Assembly: GCA_037833965.1 (NCBI GenBank)
Contig: AP031354.1
Span: 10,890,001-10,954,000, forward strand
DNA: 64,000 nt
Direction of reading: 5' to 3'
From: Marchantia polymorpha subsp. ruderalis
Taxonomy: Eukaryota > Streptophyta > Marchantiopsida > Marchantiales > Marchantiaceae
Part shown: piece after piece, positions 9,072-20,292 of the stretch
Numbering within the stretch: the first letter of the stretch is position 1
Layout of the letters: each line of letters opens with the position of its first letter
Made by a program: the position numbers and the translations under genes
Notes under the pieces: generated by a model
Seen by the model: only the letters and a program-made list of their open reading frames with translations
The model's database searches: none
Told to the model about the DNA's origin: nothing

Positions 9072-10088
9072 CGTAGTGCAGTGTAGTGCTAGTTAGGACT
9101 TAGAAGGTATAAAATAGTTCAAGGCGTTTTGCCTTGGGTTCTTTCCCAATTTCGGAAGTGCAGATCAGGAACTCATTTTCCCTGCGTGTTTGTGTCCTTA
9201 GTTCTGTCACCACGCAAGGGGAGCTACCACTTGGCGTTCCGCATTTTGTAGCTGAAGGTCTTCGGCCGAATGTTCAGAGCTAGTACATTGGTTAGAGACT
9301 TGAGTAGTTCGGATCTACACCTACGGGTGACTGCCGATGCTCAGAGCCAGTGACTAGTTAGATACTTGAATAGTTTCGCCCCTACACCTTCGAGTGTTTG
9401 TTCCTGATTGTACTCCTTTGGGATTTTTCCCCTGAATGCCAAAGTGAAGTTTTGCTACTTCGTGTAAGCCTTGGTTGTAAATTCAGGTTACGCTGCAGCA
9501 GGTGCCTTCGGGGTAACCCCTGTAGTATTTCTGGTAATGACAAGTGCCTGAGAATTCAAACTCTTCAATAGACTGTTGTTGTGTTACTGAAATGTTTCTC
9601 AGTGAGTCCTTCAGTGCAGACCTGTGTCCTCTGCGCGTTTTGTGAGTTGAGAGTGTTGTTCACCGCGTATGAGTGGCTTCGATCCGAAGTAGGTAGTCCA
9701 AACCGGGTTTCCTACGCTAGCAGCAAGCTAGTGGAAGTGTTGTAAAAGCCGGAGTTGGAAGTCACTACCCGCAGCTTCGCTGAGTGTACCCTTGAGAGAC
9801 TTTCCCCCTGAAATCTTGAAGTAGAGGTCCTCACGGATCTCTGGGTTGTGTTTCTGTAGTTTCAGGTGTGTGTGTGTGTGTGTGTGTGTGTTACGCTGCA
9901 CTGTGCGACCTCCGAGTGCGCTCCGAGTGGACACTTGCAGTATTTTTGGGAGTGACAGTCGCCTGAGAATTCAAACTCCTCAATAGTCTGTTAAACATGA
10001 CACTTTGTACCCTGTGTGTTCCTCTGTCCCTGTGGGTTCGACCTTTCTACCACTATATTGCAGTTTTAGCCTTTAGTGGGTTATTACA
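9072..10088 (+). repeat. 3' module of A0, with intact terminus
   Basis: About 1,017 bp after the stop codon. It contains a TATA box (TATAAAAT at 9108-9115), a (GT)n tract near 9865-9891, and the terminus GTGGGTTATTACA. The reverse complement of the terminus (TGTAATAACCCACTAAAGG) is an imperfect inverted repeat of the element start (TGTGGTAACCCACTTTTGG). No gene is visible in it. Confidence 0.75.
9108..9115 (+). promoter_or_regulatory. TATA box in the 3' module of A0
   Basis: TATAAAAT in the conserved context TTAGAAGG...AGTTCAAGGCG. The same box reads TATAAAG at 11217 (A5) and about 20328 (A4), and is mutated to TGTAAAG at about 25758 (A3). Confidence 0.5.
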
Positions 10089-11180
10089 CCCACCGCCTTG
10101 GACATTTTAGCAGGGAGCAGCGAGGCTGCAGAAGCGCCATCGGCGGCAGAATACGCAGACCACTCGCAGCCCCACTCAAGCCAGTCGCCAACGCAATCAA
10201 TGGCGACCAAAATCCTCCCTTCGGATGATGACGAAGGAGGATCCACGGAACCAGTGTCGGGATCGGGAGACACCAAGGAGGAGGAGGAAGAAATAGTTGG
10301 TGCGCCGGCGGCGGCGCTCTGTGAGCAGGTAGTACCTCTGCTGAGGTACTTGGATCGCAAGATGGATAAGTACGCGGATCCTCGCCAGCCTGGGTCCTAC
10401 GTCGAATTAGTGCGCAGGCGAACTCGCACTAAAGTCCACACCAGCAAGTTGCTAGCTCGGATAGACCGGGAACTTAAGGAACTGCAGGAGAAGCATGAAT
10501 GCTTGTGGGGTCAATACAATCTCGTTCGGAGAACGTACATCCACTACGACAAGGTGAAGAATGGGAGACTGGAAGAGCTCACCAAGGATCTGGTGAAGGC
10601 CACGGAAGCACTGATTTCTGAGAAGACTCAGAATCAAGTGCTGTCAGAGGAGCTAGTGCGACAGACGCGGTTGTTGGAGCAATGTCAGCTCGCACGACAG
10701 GCGGATGAGGAATTAATCCGCAGGCTGCAGTCGGAGTGCGGAGAATTGAGAGCACAACGTGCGGAGGCCGAATCGCAGTTGGTAGTAATTGAAGACGATC
10801 GCCGGCGAGAGGCAGATCGCACGAAGGAAGAGATGGCGAGGCGAGTCGCCCACTGTCTCAAGGGCTACGGCCACTGGGAAGTGGCGGCGCAGGAGAAACT
10901 CACACTGCGTGAGTTAGAGCTTCGTGCAGCCGGGTTGTTGGCGGGTGACAGTCGGAGTCGGCGGCGAGTAGCGAAGAAGTTGGACTCTTTTCTATCGAAG
11001 GCGCGGGACACCATGTCCACCCTTGAGACGGAGGTTTCCGCGGTGTTGCGGCGATTGGGACTGCGCAGTCGAGCTGAAGACTGGCAGGGTAGAGAGTTAG
11101 AGCGCGGCAGTCCGTCGCGCAGGAGGCGAAGCACAGGTTCCGCGGAGTGTAGTGAAGCGTGGTTCCGTGCCGGCGTGTAG
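10089..11180 (+). pseudogene. Element A protein, C-terminal half of copy A5
   Basis: An open frame of about 360 codons starts at the A0 insertion point (residues matching PTALDIL of other copies) and ends at the normal stop after RRRRSTGSAECSEAWFRAGV. It holds the acidic patch, the RTRTKVHTSKLL segment and the full coiled coil with no internal stop. The N-terminal half is absent because A0 inserted here and the rest of A5 lies outside the window. The first in-frame start is a TTG, so this is not an independent gene. Confidence 0.8.
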
Positions 11181-12196
11181 CGTAGTGCAGTGTAGTGCTA
11201 GTTAGGACTTAGAAGGTATAAAGTAGTTCAAGGCGTCTTGCCTTGGGATCTTTCCCAACACCGGAAGTGCAGATAAGGAACTCATTTTCTCTGCGTGTTT
11301 GTGTCCATAGTTCTGTCACCACGCAAGAGGAGCTACACCTTAGCGATCCGCATCGTGTAGCTGAAGGCCTTCGGCCGAATGTTCAGAGCTAGTACATTGG
11401 TTAAAGACTTGAGTAGTTTGGATCTACACCTGCGGGTGATTGCCGATGCTAAGAGCCAGTGACGAGTTAGATACTTGAACATTTTCCCCCTCACACATTT
11501 GAGTGGTTGTTTCTGATTGTACTCCTTCGGGATTTTTCCCCTGAATGCCAAAGTGAAGTTTTGCTACTTCGTGTAAGCCTTGGTTGTAAATTCAGGTTAC
11601 GCTGCAGTAGGTGCCTTTAGGGTAACCCTTGTAGTATTTCTGGGAATGACAAGTGCCTAAGAATCCAAACTCTTCAATAGACTGTTATGGTGTGTTACTG
11701 GAATGTTTCTCAGTGAGTCCTTCCGTGCGGACCTGTGTTCTCTGCGCGTTTTGTGAGTTGAGAGTGTTGTTCACCGCGTATGAGTGACTTCGATCCGAAG
11801 TAGGCAGTCCAAACCGGGTTTCCCACACTAGCAGAAAGCTAGCGGAAGGGTTGTAAAAGCCAGAGTTGGGAGTCCCTACCCGCAGCTTCGCTGAGTGTAC
11901 TCTTGAGAGACCTTCCCCCTGAAATCTTGAGTAGAGGTCCTAACGGATCTCTGGGTTGTGTTTGTGTAGTTTCAGGTGTGTGTGTGTGTGTGTGTGTTAT
12001 ACGCTGCACTTTGCGACCTCCGAGTGCGCTCCCAGTGGACACTTGCAGTATTTCTGGGAGTGATAGTCGCCTGAGAATTCAAACTCCTCAATAGTCTGTT
12101 AAACGTGACACTTTGTACCTTGTGTGTTCCTCTGTCCTTGTGGGTTCGACCTTTCTACCACTATATTGTAGTTTTAGCCTTTAGTGGGTTATTACA
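11181..12196 (+). repeat. 3' module of A5, with intact terminus
   Basis: About 1,016 bp, near-identical in layout to 9072-10088: TATAAAG at 11217, a (GT)n tract at about 11975-11998 and terminus TTATTACA at 12196. The right flank is GTACT, within Tigger-type transposase sequence. Confidence 0.75.
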
Positions 12197-12552
12197 GTAC
12201 TGCATACATTGCTTGTTCAATCTCTTCAAGAAGAGTGTTTTTGAATTGCTCTTAGTTTTCGTTTTCATCGATTAGACATTGCTCAATCTCACCCCGAATG
12301 TGAATATCGCAATTGCCACTCAAGAGATCACAATTATTGAGCAAACGAGCAATTTTGTCCACGGTTTCATCATTATCATTGCCAAGATCGGCATTCCAGA
12401 ATGCAGAACTAATATGTACATTTTTAAAGCAATTTCTCAAACTCTCTGCAAAAATTTTGTTCCACGCAATGTTAGCAAAGTTTGCAGCATCCAAAAAATG
12501 TGGATTACGTTTGTAAAACACCCCTGCAACGCTGTGCTTCAACTTGGATACA
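12197..12552 (-). pseudogene. C-terminal fragment of a pogo/Tigger-type (DDE_1) transposase
   Basis: The minus strand encodes KRNPHFLDAANFANIAW, IFAESLRNCFKNVHIS and an acidic tail ending at DENEN. The pattern 'FLDA..F...AW......S(L/I)(R/K)NCF(K/R)' matches the region after the DDE domain in Tigger/pogo-like transposases, where '(T/S)I(R/K)NCF(R/K)' is typical. The catalytic part is absent. The fragment is bounded on both sides by 3' ends of element A copies (A5 and A2). It is a different copy from the one at 26740-28260, since both carry this C-terminal region. Confidence 0.55.
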
Positions 12553-14445
12553 TGTAATAACCCACCAAAGGCTAAAACTGCAGAAGAGCAGCAAAAAGGT
12601 CGAATCCACAGGGACAGAGGCAACACACAGAGTACAGAGTGTCACGTTTAACAGACTATTGAAGAGTTTGAATTCTCAGTCGACTGTCACTCCCAGAAAT
12701 ACTGCAAGTGCTCAACTCGTAGGTCACTCGGAGGACGCACAGTGCAGCGTAGTTCACCCTAACACACACCTGAAACTAGAAAAGCACAACTAAGAGGTCG
12801 ATGAGGACCTCCGCTCAAGGTTCAGGGGGAAAGTTTCTCACAAGTACATTCAGAGGATCTACGGGTAGTGTTTCCCAACGCCGGATTGTTAACTCTGACT
12901 GTGAGATTAGAGCACCCGGGTTGGACTTCCTACTTCGGATGCGTAACCTTCGTCAAACCGAAGTCACTTACACGCGGTGAACAACACACTCAACCCACAA
13001 AACGCGCAGAAAATATAGGTCCGAACTGAGAAACTCAACTGAGAAAAGATCCAGTGTCACACCATAACAGTCTATTGATGAGTTTGAATTCTCACGCACT
13101 AGTCATTCCCAAAAATACTGCAGAGGCTAGCCCCGAGGGCGTTTTCTACAGCGTAACCTGAATTACAACCAAGATTTACTCGAAGTAACAAAACTTCACT
13201 TTGGCATTTAGGGGAAAAATCCCGAAGGAGTGCAAACAGGAACCGTCACCCGAAGGTGTAAGGACGAACTGCTCAAGTTTCTAACCAGTTACTAGCTCTG
13301 AGCATTCAGCAATCACCCGCAGGTGTAGATCCAAACTACTCAAGTATCTAACCAGTACACTAGCTCTGAACATTCATCCGAAGGCCTTCAGCTACAAAAT
13401 GCGGTATCTTCGTCAAGCTGTAGCTACTCTTGCATGGTGATAGGATTAAGGACACAAACACGCAGAGAAAATGAGTTCCTGATCTGCACTTCAGAAACTA
13501 GAAGAATCCCAAGGCAAGACGCCTTGAACTACTTTATACCTCCTCAGATCCTAACTAACACTCTACACTACACTACACTCCATGTCATCTGCTATGTCTC
13601 CTGCGCGACGTACTACCGCGCACTTACTCCCTACCCGACCAATCGTCGGCTCTGCTGCGCAACCCCAGCCGCCGAAGCACCTCAGTGACCTCTGCCTCGA
13701 GGTTCGCAATGGCGTCTCGCGACCTTGTCAGAAAAGCGTCTAACCTCTTCGCGACCCGCCGTCGGCTCCGACTGTCACCCGACATCAATTCCGCCGCACA
13801 AATCTCTAACCCGCGCAGTGTGATTCTCTCCTGCGCAGCCACTTTCTAGTGAGTGTAACCTTTGAGGCAGCGGTTCACTCGCTCTGCCAACTCCTTCCGC
13901 GTGCAATCTGTCGCGCGCCGGCGATCTGTTTTAATCTCTACTAGCTGCATCTTTGCCTCCGCACGCTGCGCTATCAATTTGCCGCACTGCGATTGCAGGT
14001 GACGAATTAATTCTTCATCGGCTTGACGTGCGCTCTGGCACTGCTCTAGTAACCGTGTCTGTCGCACAAGCTCCTCTGACAAGATGCGATTTCGAGCTTG
14101 CTCAGAATCGAGATCTTCCGCGAGCTTCTCCCACTGCTTCGCAAATTCCTTCTCCGCTTTGTCGAACTTCTCATCCCGCGTCTTGTTGACTGCCTTCTGC
14201 AACTTCTGCGAAATGGCGAGGTGTCCACGTACAGCGTCGTTCTTCAACCGCAAGTCCTTGATTGTCTCGTCCAAGGAAGCCAACAAACTGCTGGTCCTGA
14301 CTTTGATTCGCGTCCGTCTACGCACCAATTCGACGTAGGATCCAGGATGGCGGGGATCACCATAATTCGCCACCTGTCGATCAAGGTACCTCAGCAGGCG
14401 TACCACTCGCACAAGACTCTTGTCGGCGTGCCTTGCACCGACTCC
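12553..14445 (-). mobile_element. Element A, copy A2, 3' part (minus strand)
   Basis: Starts at its 3' terminus TGTAATAACCCACCAAAGG (12553) and runs through a 3' module (12553 to about 13561) into coding sequence up to 14445, where copy A4 inserted. The same copy resumes at 21246-21392 on the other side of A4. A second interruption by the A3 start follows at 21393. The 5' terminus of A2 is not recognisable in the window. Confidence 0.75.
13562..14445 (-). pseudogene. Element A protein, C-terminal half in A2
   Basis: Minus-strand coding remnant of the coiled-coil half: LLRYLDRQVANYGDPRHPGS, RTRIKVRTSSLLASL, the EELVRQTRLLEQCQSARQ segment, and SGDSRSRRRVAKRLDAFL. A TGG to TAG change near 13844 breaks the frame in the usual 'HWEVAAQE' motif. 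Sequence divergence places it with the A4 subfamily (second type) rather than with A1/A3/A6. Confidence 0.75.
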
Positions 14446-14839
14446 TGTGGTAACACACTTTTTTTTTTTTTTTGCAAAATTTAAACAATTTTAGAAAACA
14501 AGTACCGAAGCAGTGTCTGTAGTTAGGAAATGGTACGTTAAATAGAGTGGATTGAGGAGATCGTCACGAGGTCACGAAGAAGCACGAAGTTGGACGTACC
14601 AGCGACAAATGTCTTCGGCGCCTTCGGCAAGATCTCCTCTGCTGAGATGTCTCTACTCACGCGCTTCCAGCGTTTAGGGAAGGTACGCTTCCGGCGCAGA
14701 CATCTCCGGAGGAGATGTCGCTAAAGACGTCAGAAGCTGGCAAGGACCTCTGAAGGCTTCCGACCATGAGTGCGCCTTCGGCGATGCGCCGCTAGCGCGG
14801 AAGGGAAACCTTCATAACGATCAGGATACACGGTAGTTC

Positions 14840-14945
14840 CAGTTGGTTGAGGTTGCATTGGAAAGAGCTCGGGACGCTCGTTCTAACGAGCCCAAGAGCG
14901 CCGGAGATGGATCATGAACGAAGAAGTTATGAGCATCGGAAAACT
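14840..14945 (+). other. Conserved stem-loop module in the A4 leader
   Basis: TTGGAAAGAGCTCG, spacer, CGTTCTAACGAGCCCAAGAG, GGATCATGA, then GTTATGAGCATCGG. Same order of blocks as at 6620-6735, 21675-21775, 59090-59190 and 60035-60140. Confidence 0.65.
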
Positions 14946-15840
14946 CGCATCCGGACATGCGCCGTTCGCGCTAGGGTTCACCGTCGGAAAGGACTCCCGT
15001 ACGCCTTCGGCGATGCGCCTTCGGCGGAAACACGCGCTCATGGGAGGAGATCAACTCAGAGGCGGAAGCGCCTTTGGCGGCTGCGCAATAGAAGAGAAGC
15101 GTCGGCCGGATGTACGCCTCCGACGTGGCGCGGATAGGCGGGTGCGCTGGCATGATTTGCGCCGGCGGGATATGCGCCGTCGGCGATAGGCGGGGCAGAA
15201 CGGACAAAACAAGTGGTACGAATACGCGCCGGCGTAATTCGCGCCGACTTGATGTGCGCCTCCAGCGAGGCGCCGACGGAGAAGGAATACGCCAGCGGCG
15301 ATACGCCTCCGGCGATGGTCAGGTTAGGAAAAGACAATATAGTCGACGCATATGCTCCACTGCGGCGAACTCGAGTCCGGAAGACGGCGCCGAAACTCGA
15401 GTTTGGAAGACGATGGCGGCGGGAGAATTCAACATTCACGCATGCGAATGCGCGCAGTGCGGAGACGTGAATTCGAGCATGCGAGGGAGAACCGTTAGGC
15501 CGTATAGCCGGCTGCGTAATTGTAACCAGTAAGAACGTTGGACAATCTTGAATTCGGAGAAGAAAAGACTGCTCTCCAGTCTCATTCTCTCATTCTTGAT
15601 TGTGAGTTTTCCAGCTTCCAAGATTACGCGCAAGGGCGGAGAGATCTGCAGTGAGAGGAGAGAGTGCGGAGACGAGTTGCGCGAGGATCTTGACAGACCT
15701 TGCAGAGAATTTGCGAGTAGCAAACTTGAGCGCGCAAGAGAAGAGAGAGCGATTGCAGTCAGTGTCTGAGCGGCCGACGCGCAGCGGCGATTGTGAGAGA
15801 GCAAGCGGAAGGAAGAACGTTTGTGTGTGCAGGAAACGCA

Positions 15841-18276
15841 ATGTCGAAGGTCCCCCAGCTGCGAGTGTCTCCACTAAGAGTGCCGCAGATCGGTCTGAAA
15901 GCATTCCAAGATGTGCTAACAAGGCTGAAGCTCGATTTCCTCCTATGGGGATGGAACTGGACATGTCCGGAGATGGTGCGCGAGTATTTGCAGGAGAGAC
16001 ACAAGCCCTTGCGCGGATTCCGCCCACATCCAGAGAGGTGGGACATTTGTGATTGGGCGCAGGTGTTAGGAAGGTGTGCCGGCGAGGAAGGGTTTCTCCT
16101 CTTCGAGGCCGATAGCGTGAAGGTGTCCAAGGAGGAAGAAATCTCCTACAATGATCTTTTCAAAGTTGCCAGGCATCCCAAGAACGGTTTCCGGACACGG
16201 GATTACAAAGATCGATTGCGGAGAAATGTCGCGACTGCATTGCTGCAGATATTGCAGCCGACCAAGACCGCTTACATGCATGGTTGGCAAGTAAGATTTG
16301 TGGAGCTAGTGTTGTCAGGAGCTCAAGTTCATTGGGCACGGCTCCTGTGGAAGGTGACGCGCCAACATGCGCAAGAAGAGAGAGAAGGAACCCTCAATCA
16401 TCTTTCGCCTTACCTGATTGTGTTTTATCGGGCGATGGGATGTTTGACAAATTCAGAGCGGACACGGTTTCCGCTGCTGACCCGGAGTTATCCAGGTAGA
16501 TACTTGCGGGAGGCCGAAGTGGACACGGATCCGGACGAGGCACCTGCCAGTCCAACTCCGGCTCCGCCTCCAGCAAGAGCAGCAGAAGAGCGTCGAAGTG
16601 AGCGCGCTCCGCGAAAGCGGAAATGGGATGAGAGACCTGAGGACAGGCAGCCGGAAGCTCCCGCTGCGCCGACTCGGAGTCGGCCAACCAACGAGCCTCA
16701 CAGCCGGCCGAAACAGAGGGCACGCAAAGTGCCAACTAGTACTAAGGAGACCGGGCATACTCTGGTCCGGCGGAGTATCCTGCCCACGCAGGAGGAGATA
16801 ATCGCGCAGATTCTGGGGAAGTCGGCGAACACCTCTGCGCAGAAGGCACCGATGCCTTCAGAAGAAGACAGGCGGACTGACAGTCGGCCGACTCCAAGTC
16901 GGGCGACTGAAGGTCGGCCAACGGAAGGAAGGCCAACTGAGCAGCGCGTTGAACCGGATAGCAGGCCGGAAGCAGAAGGGAGTTTGGGTGACGAGCCAAC
17001 AACCCTCAGAGGGTCGTCTTCGGCGGAAGGCGCTTCTGGGAGAACGCCGCCAACAAGCAGGCCAAGTGGAGTGAAGACGCGCAGGGTAGATCCGACTGCC
17101 AGTCGGACAACTGCTAGTCGACCGACTGCGAGTCGGTCAACTGAGAGTCGGCCAGATTCGCCGACTGCGAGACGGACAGGGCCGGCGACCATTGTGCGGG
17201 CGCCTTCGGCGGACACACCTCCGGCAAAGACACCTTCCGCGCAGATCGCGCCGGAAGAGCAGGCAGCAGAAGCGGGCGGTGCAAAGGTGACAAAAGTCAC
17301 TGCGGCGCCGACCCCTTTGAGAACCGAAGATCGAGCCGGAACAGGGGCTCAGGCAGTGGGATCCCCCACTGCATTGGATATTTTAGCAGGAAGTGGCGCG
17401 GCAGTCGCGGCGGAAGCTGCCGCGCGCCACAGTTCCAGGGAGTCACCAAGAGATTTGATGGCGACTGAAATCCTCAAAACGGAGGATGAGACGAGTTCGG
17501 AAGAGCAAGAAGCGGACTCTGTGCAGAAGACGCCAACAGGGGTATTGTGCGAGCAGATAGTTCCACTCCTGCGATATTTGGATCGCAAGACATCCAAGTA
17601 CTCGGGTTCCGGAAAACCGCAGTCTTACGTGGAGACTGTCAAGCGCAGGACGAGGAGCAAGGTGGCCACTTGGGCCTCTAGGTGCCAAACATTGCACGAT
17701 AGGTATACTGCCCTCCGACAGCACCTGGCGATCACGCAGAGGCTACACCAAACCCTGCAACAACAGAGGGAGGATGCGGCGACGAAAGCCCAGGCAGATG
17801 CTGAGCTAATGCGGGCAAAGATCGAGTCGGAATTGCAGGAAGAGCGGAGACAAAACCGCATCTTAACAGAGGAGCTTGCGCGCCAGAAGCGCGCATTAGA
17901 AGAAAGTCAAAGTACACGCAAGGAGGATGAGGAGTTGTTGCGCAACTTGCAATCCGAGTGCGCGGATTTGAGGGCGCAGATGCGCAGATGCGGAAATGCA
18001 GCTAGCAGAGGTGGAAGGCAGCTGCCGGACGCGAGAAGAGTTGGCGACGCGGGTGACTCACTGTCTAAAAGGATACGCCCATTGGGAGGTGGCAGCTCAA
18101 GAGAAGATCACACTCAGGGAGTTTGAGCTTCGGGCGGCGGCATTGACGGAGGGTGACAGTCGGAGTCGGCGGCGAGTAGGAAGGACATTAGAAGCCTTCT
18201 TGTCGGGTGCGCGCGACACTATGGCGCACTTAGAGTCGGAAGTGACTGCAGCCCTTCGGCGACTGGGGTTGCGCAG
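15841..18276 (+). pseudogene. Element A protein, second subfamily, interrupted by a solo LTR
   Basis: The first credible start is the ATG at 15841 (MSKVPQLRVSPLRVPQIGL), which aligns with 'NAMSRLNRLRMLPLRLPQNGL' inside the A3 protein, so this subfamily has a shorter N-terminus. The conserved domain follows (DFLLWGWNWTCPEMVREYL, FRTRDYKDRLRRN, GAQVHWARLLWKVTRQHA, GTLNHLSPYLIVFYR). The middle is Thr/Pro/Arg-rich with repeated 'SRPT' units from GAGTCGGCC repeats, and the coiled coil starts near 17600. A frameshift near 17990 moves the end of the coiled coil to another frame (LATRVTHCLKGYAHWEVAAQEK). At 18276 the gene is cut by the element B solo LTR; the last about 40 codons are at 20166-20292. 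Confidence 0.8.
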
Positions 18277-20160
18277 TGTGAGCACAAAACTGTGCTCACA
18301 TGTCTTTTTAACCTTGTGAGAGTTAAAGTTTTAGATTTAAGCTCTTGCAAAATTATGCTCGGAGTTTTCTGGAAGTTTTGGTAAGATTAGGAGTTGGTGT
18401 AATAGCTAGTAGGCAAAGGTCCGGAACGGGGCTTTCAGGGCAAGGTCTCCGGCGAAGAGCCTTCGGTGAAGTTCCTTCGGGGAAAGGCCTTCGGCGAAAC
18501 AGTGAAACCCTCGTAACGTTTTCTATGTGTGACGCCTTGACTCAGTTAGTGTCTCCTTGGAAAGAGCTCGCAACGTTCGTTCCAACGAGACCAAGAACTC
18601 TTCAAACGGATGAGGAATCACTGAGTTGTGAGTGTCGGAAGTTACTGATGGGAAGGGTTGAGGCAAGTCCGGCTACGAACGTCTCCGGCTGCGAACGTCT
18701 TCGGCTCCGGACGTCTCCGGCTGCGAACATCTCCGGCTTCGGACGACTTTGCGACAACTGCGAGCAGGTTTGGCGAACTCGGGGTCGGCGAACTCTGAGC
18801 CGGTGAACATCGTGCAAGGGCCATCGGCGAAACAGTAAACTCGGCATATCTTTTTCATTTGTTAACGGTTTGATTTGATTAGGGTCCTGTTGGAAAGAAC
18901 TCGCGACGCTCGTTCCAACGAGACCAAGAACTCTTAAAACGGATAAGGCGTCACTGAGTTATGAGCGTCGAAAGCGGCGGATAGGGTAGGACAACATCGA
19001 ACCGGAAGACATCAAACCGGAAGACATCGAACTGGCGAACATCGTGCCGGCGCCTTCGGTGATAACAGGTAACAGGCCTTCGGTGAAGGGTAAAACAGGC
19101 ATAACTTTCTCAATTCATAACGGTTTGACCCAGTTAGGGTCTCGTTGGAAAGAGCTCGACCTGGTCGTTCCAACGAGCCCACGAACTTGTGAAACGGAGC
19201 TAGGATCTGTGAGTTATGGGTGTCGGGAGTGACTGTTATGGATAAGCAAAGGTGTGGTCGTGTGTCTTCGGCGGGTGGATGCCTTCGGCGGTGCGCGGAA
19301 GAGGATTCCCTCCGGCGGAGATCGGGTGGTCAGGAATGTTGAACGTGCAGGTGTGGCAGCGGCGGCGGCGTGAAGTCAAGTGGGGAAGGCAAGACGACGG
19401 TGCATGTAGTCGCGCAAGGGGAGTAGGCAGCTAACCCATCATTGCGAGTGTTGCATTTCAGGCGGGCTGTGTGTGTCTCGGCCTTGAACTTCGAAGTGGG
19501 GAGTTCGGCCTGGGAACGGAGAGCGGGTGGTGTGCGTGTGTGGAGACGGAAGTGGTGAGAATTAGGAGGGGAGTGTGGAGAGTTCGAAGTAGGAGGAAGC
19601 AAACTCTCGTGGGTGGAGAGTCGTATCAGAGAGTGAAATTTGAGTGGGATCTGAGATTGAAGTGTAACATCTGTGAGTGGGATCTGAGATCAGAGTGGAA
19701 GATCTGAGAATGGGAGCTTAGAGTGAAGTGAAATCTGAGACTGAGATCTGACAGTCGGAATCTGAATTTGACACTGAAAAGGCAAAGTTGAATCTGAGAG
19801 AGGAATCTGGTGGGGTCTGAAGGTGGAAGCTGAGAAATCGACACTGAGGTCTGAGTAGGAATTGGGAGTGGGACTGGGATCTAGGATAGACCACAGCGGC
19901 TGTGGTGTTGAAAAAGTCACCCAGAGTTGAGTTAGATCTTTATGTAACAAAGAGTTTGTCTGCTGCCCTTGTGGAGATAGCAGACATCAAGTTATCATTC
20001 TCCGTTCTGGATAAATTGTCTGTGAACGAGCAAGTGTTTATGATCTTGTTGTCTTGGATACACTTTGAGCACATGGCTTGCGATCAGGGAAGTTAGATTA
20101 TGGGAGTTCGAACCCCCACCCGGACTACAAACGCTGAAGGGTGGAAAGGTTTGGCTCACA
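18277..20160 (+). mobile_element. Solo LTR of element B (1,884 bp) with target duplication CGCAG
   Basis: Begins TGTGAGCACAAAACTG and ends TTTGGCTCACA; CGCAG stands directly before (18272-18276) and after (20161-20165). Its length equals that of the complete LTR at 35009-36892, in opposite orientation. No internal retrotransposon sequence is left, which is the expected product of LTR-LTR recombination. It contains three copies of the conserved stem-loop module and a degenerate GATCTGAGA-rich stretch (about 19620-19870). No gene is seen. Confidence 0.9.
18530..19235 (+). other. Three conserved stem-loop modules in the element B solo LTR
   Basis: Copies at about 18535-18640, 18870-18975 and 19125-19235. 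Each has the order TTGGAAAGAGCTCG, spacer, CGTTCCAACGAG, CCAAGAACT, ACGGA and GTTATGAGCGTCG-like. In the third, CGTTGGAA and TTCCAACG form a perfect 8-bp stem. Between them lie short GC palindromes of the CTTCGGCGAA type and a CTCCGGCTGCGAACGT minisatellite (about 18666-18745). Confidence 0.65.
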
Positions 20161-20165
20161 CGCAG

Positions 20166-20292
20166 CCGGTCGGAAGATTGGCAAGGTAGAGATAGAAAGC
20201 GAGGCAGTCCGGCGCGCAGGAGGCGCAGCACCGGATCTGCAGAGTGCAGTAGCGTAGTTTGGTTTCGTGCAGGTGTTGCGAGTAGCAGATAA
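20166..20292 (+). pseudogene. C-terminal end of the A4 protein, beyond the solo LTR
   Basis: Encodes SEDWQGRDRKRGSPARRRRSTGSAECSSVVWFRAGV followed shortly by a stop, written here in two parts of one frame: SEDWQGRDRKRG and then the RRRRSTGSAEC tail. It is the exact continuation of the reading interrupted at 18276 when the LTR and one CGCAG repeat are ignored. Confidence 0.8.

Larger units (their letters stand above)
7018..10088 (+). mobile_element. Element A, copy A0 (5' part displaced by A1)
   Basis: The left edge (7018) is the A1 insertion point within coding sequence. The right edge is the intact terminus TTATTACA at 10088. The right flank is CCCAC followed at once by plus-strand coding sequence of another copy (A5), so A0 itself inserted into A5. 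The 5' end of A0 is not in the window. Confidence 0.7.

Noticed and set aside
9072-10088. Element A 3' module called as a classical LTR
   Set aside because: It is not present at the 5' end of any copy here, and the 5' leader is unrelated, so the LTR definition is not met; LTR-like only at the junction with element C.
15793-15840. An upstream GTG start for the A4 protein
   Set aside because: The ATG at 15841 aligns with a Met in the A3 protein; the 16 codons before it are not conserved.
20095-20160. A tRNA-like T-arm (GAGTTCGAACCCCCACC) at the LTR-B ends; GGGTTCGACC in the element A 3' modules
   Set aside because: No acceptor stem, D-arm or anticodon arm can be built around them; at best B-box-like words. 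No tRNA gene called.
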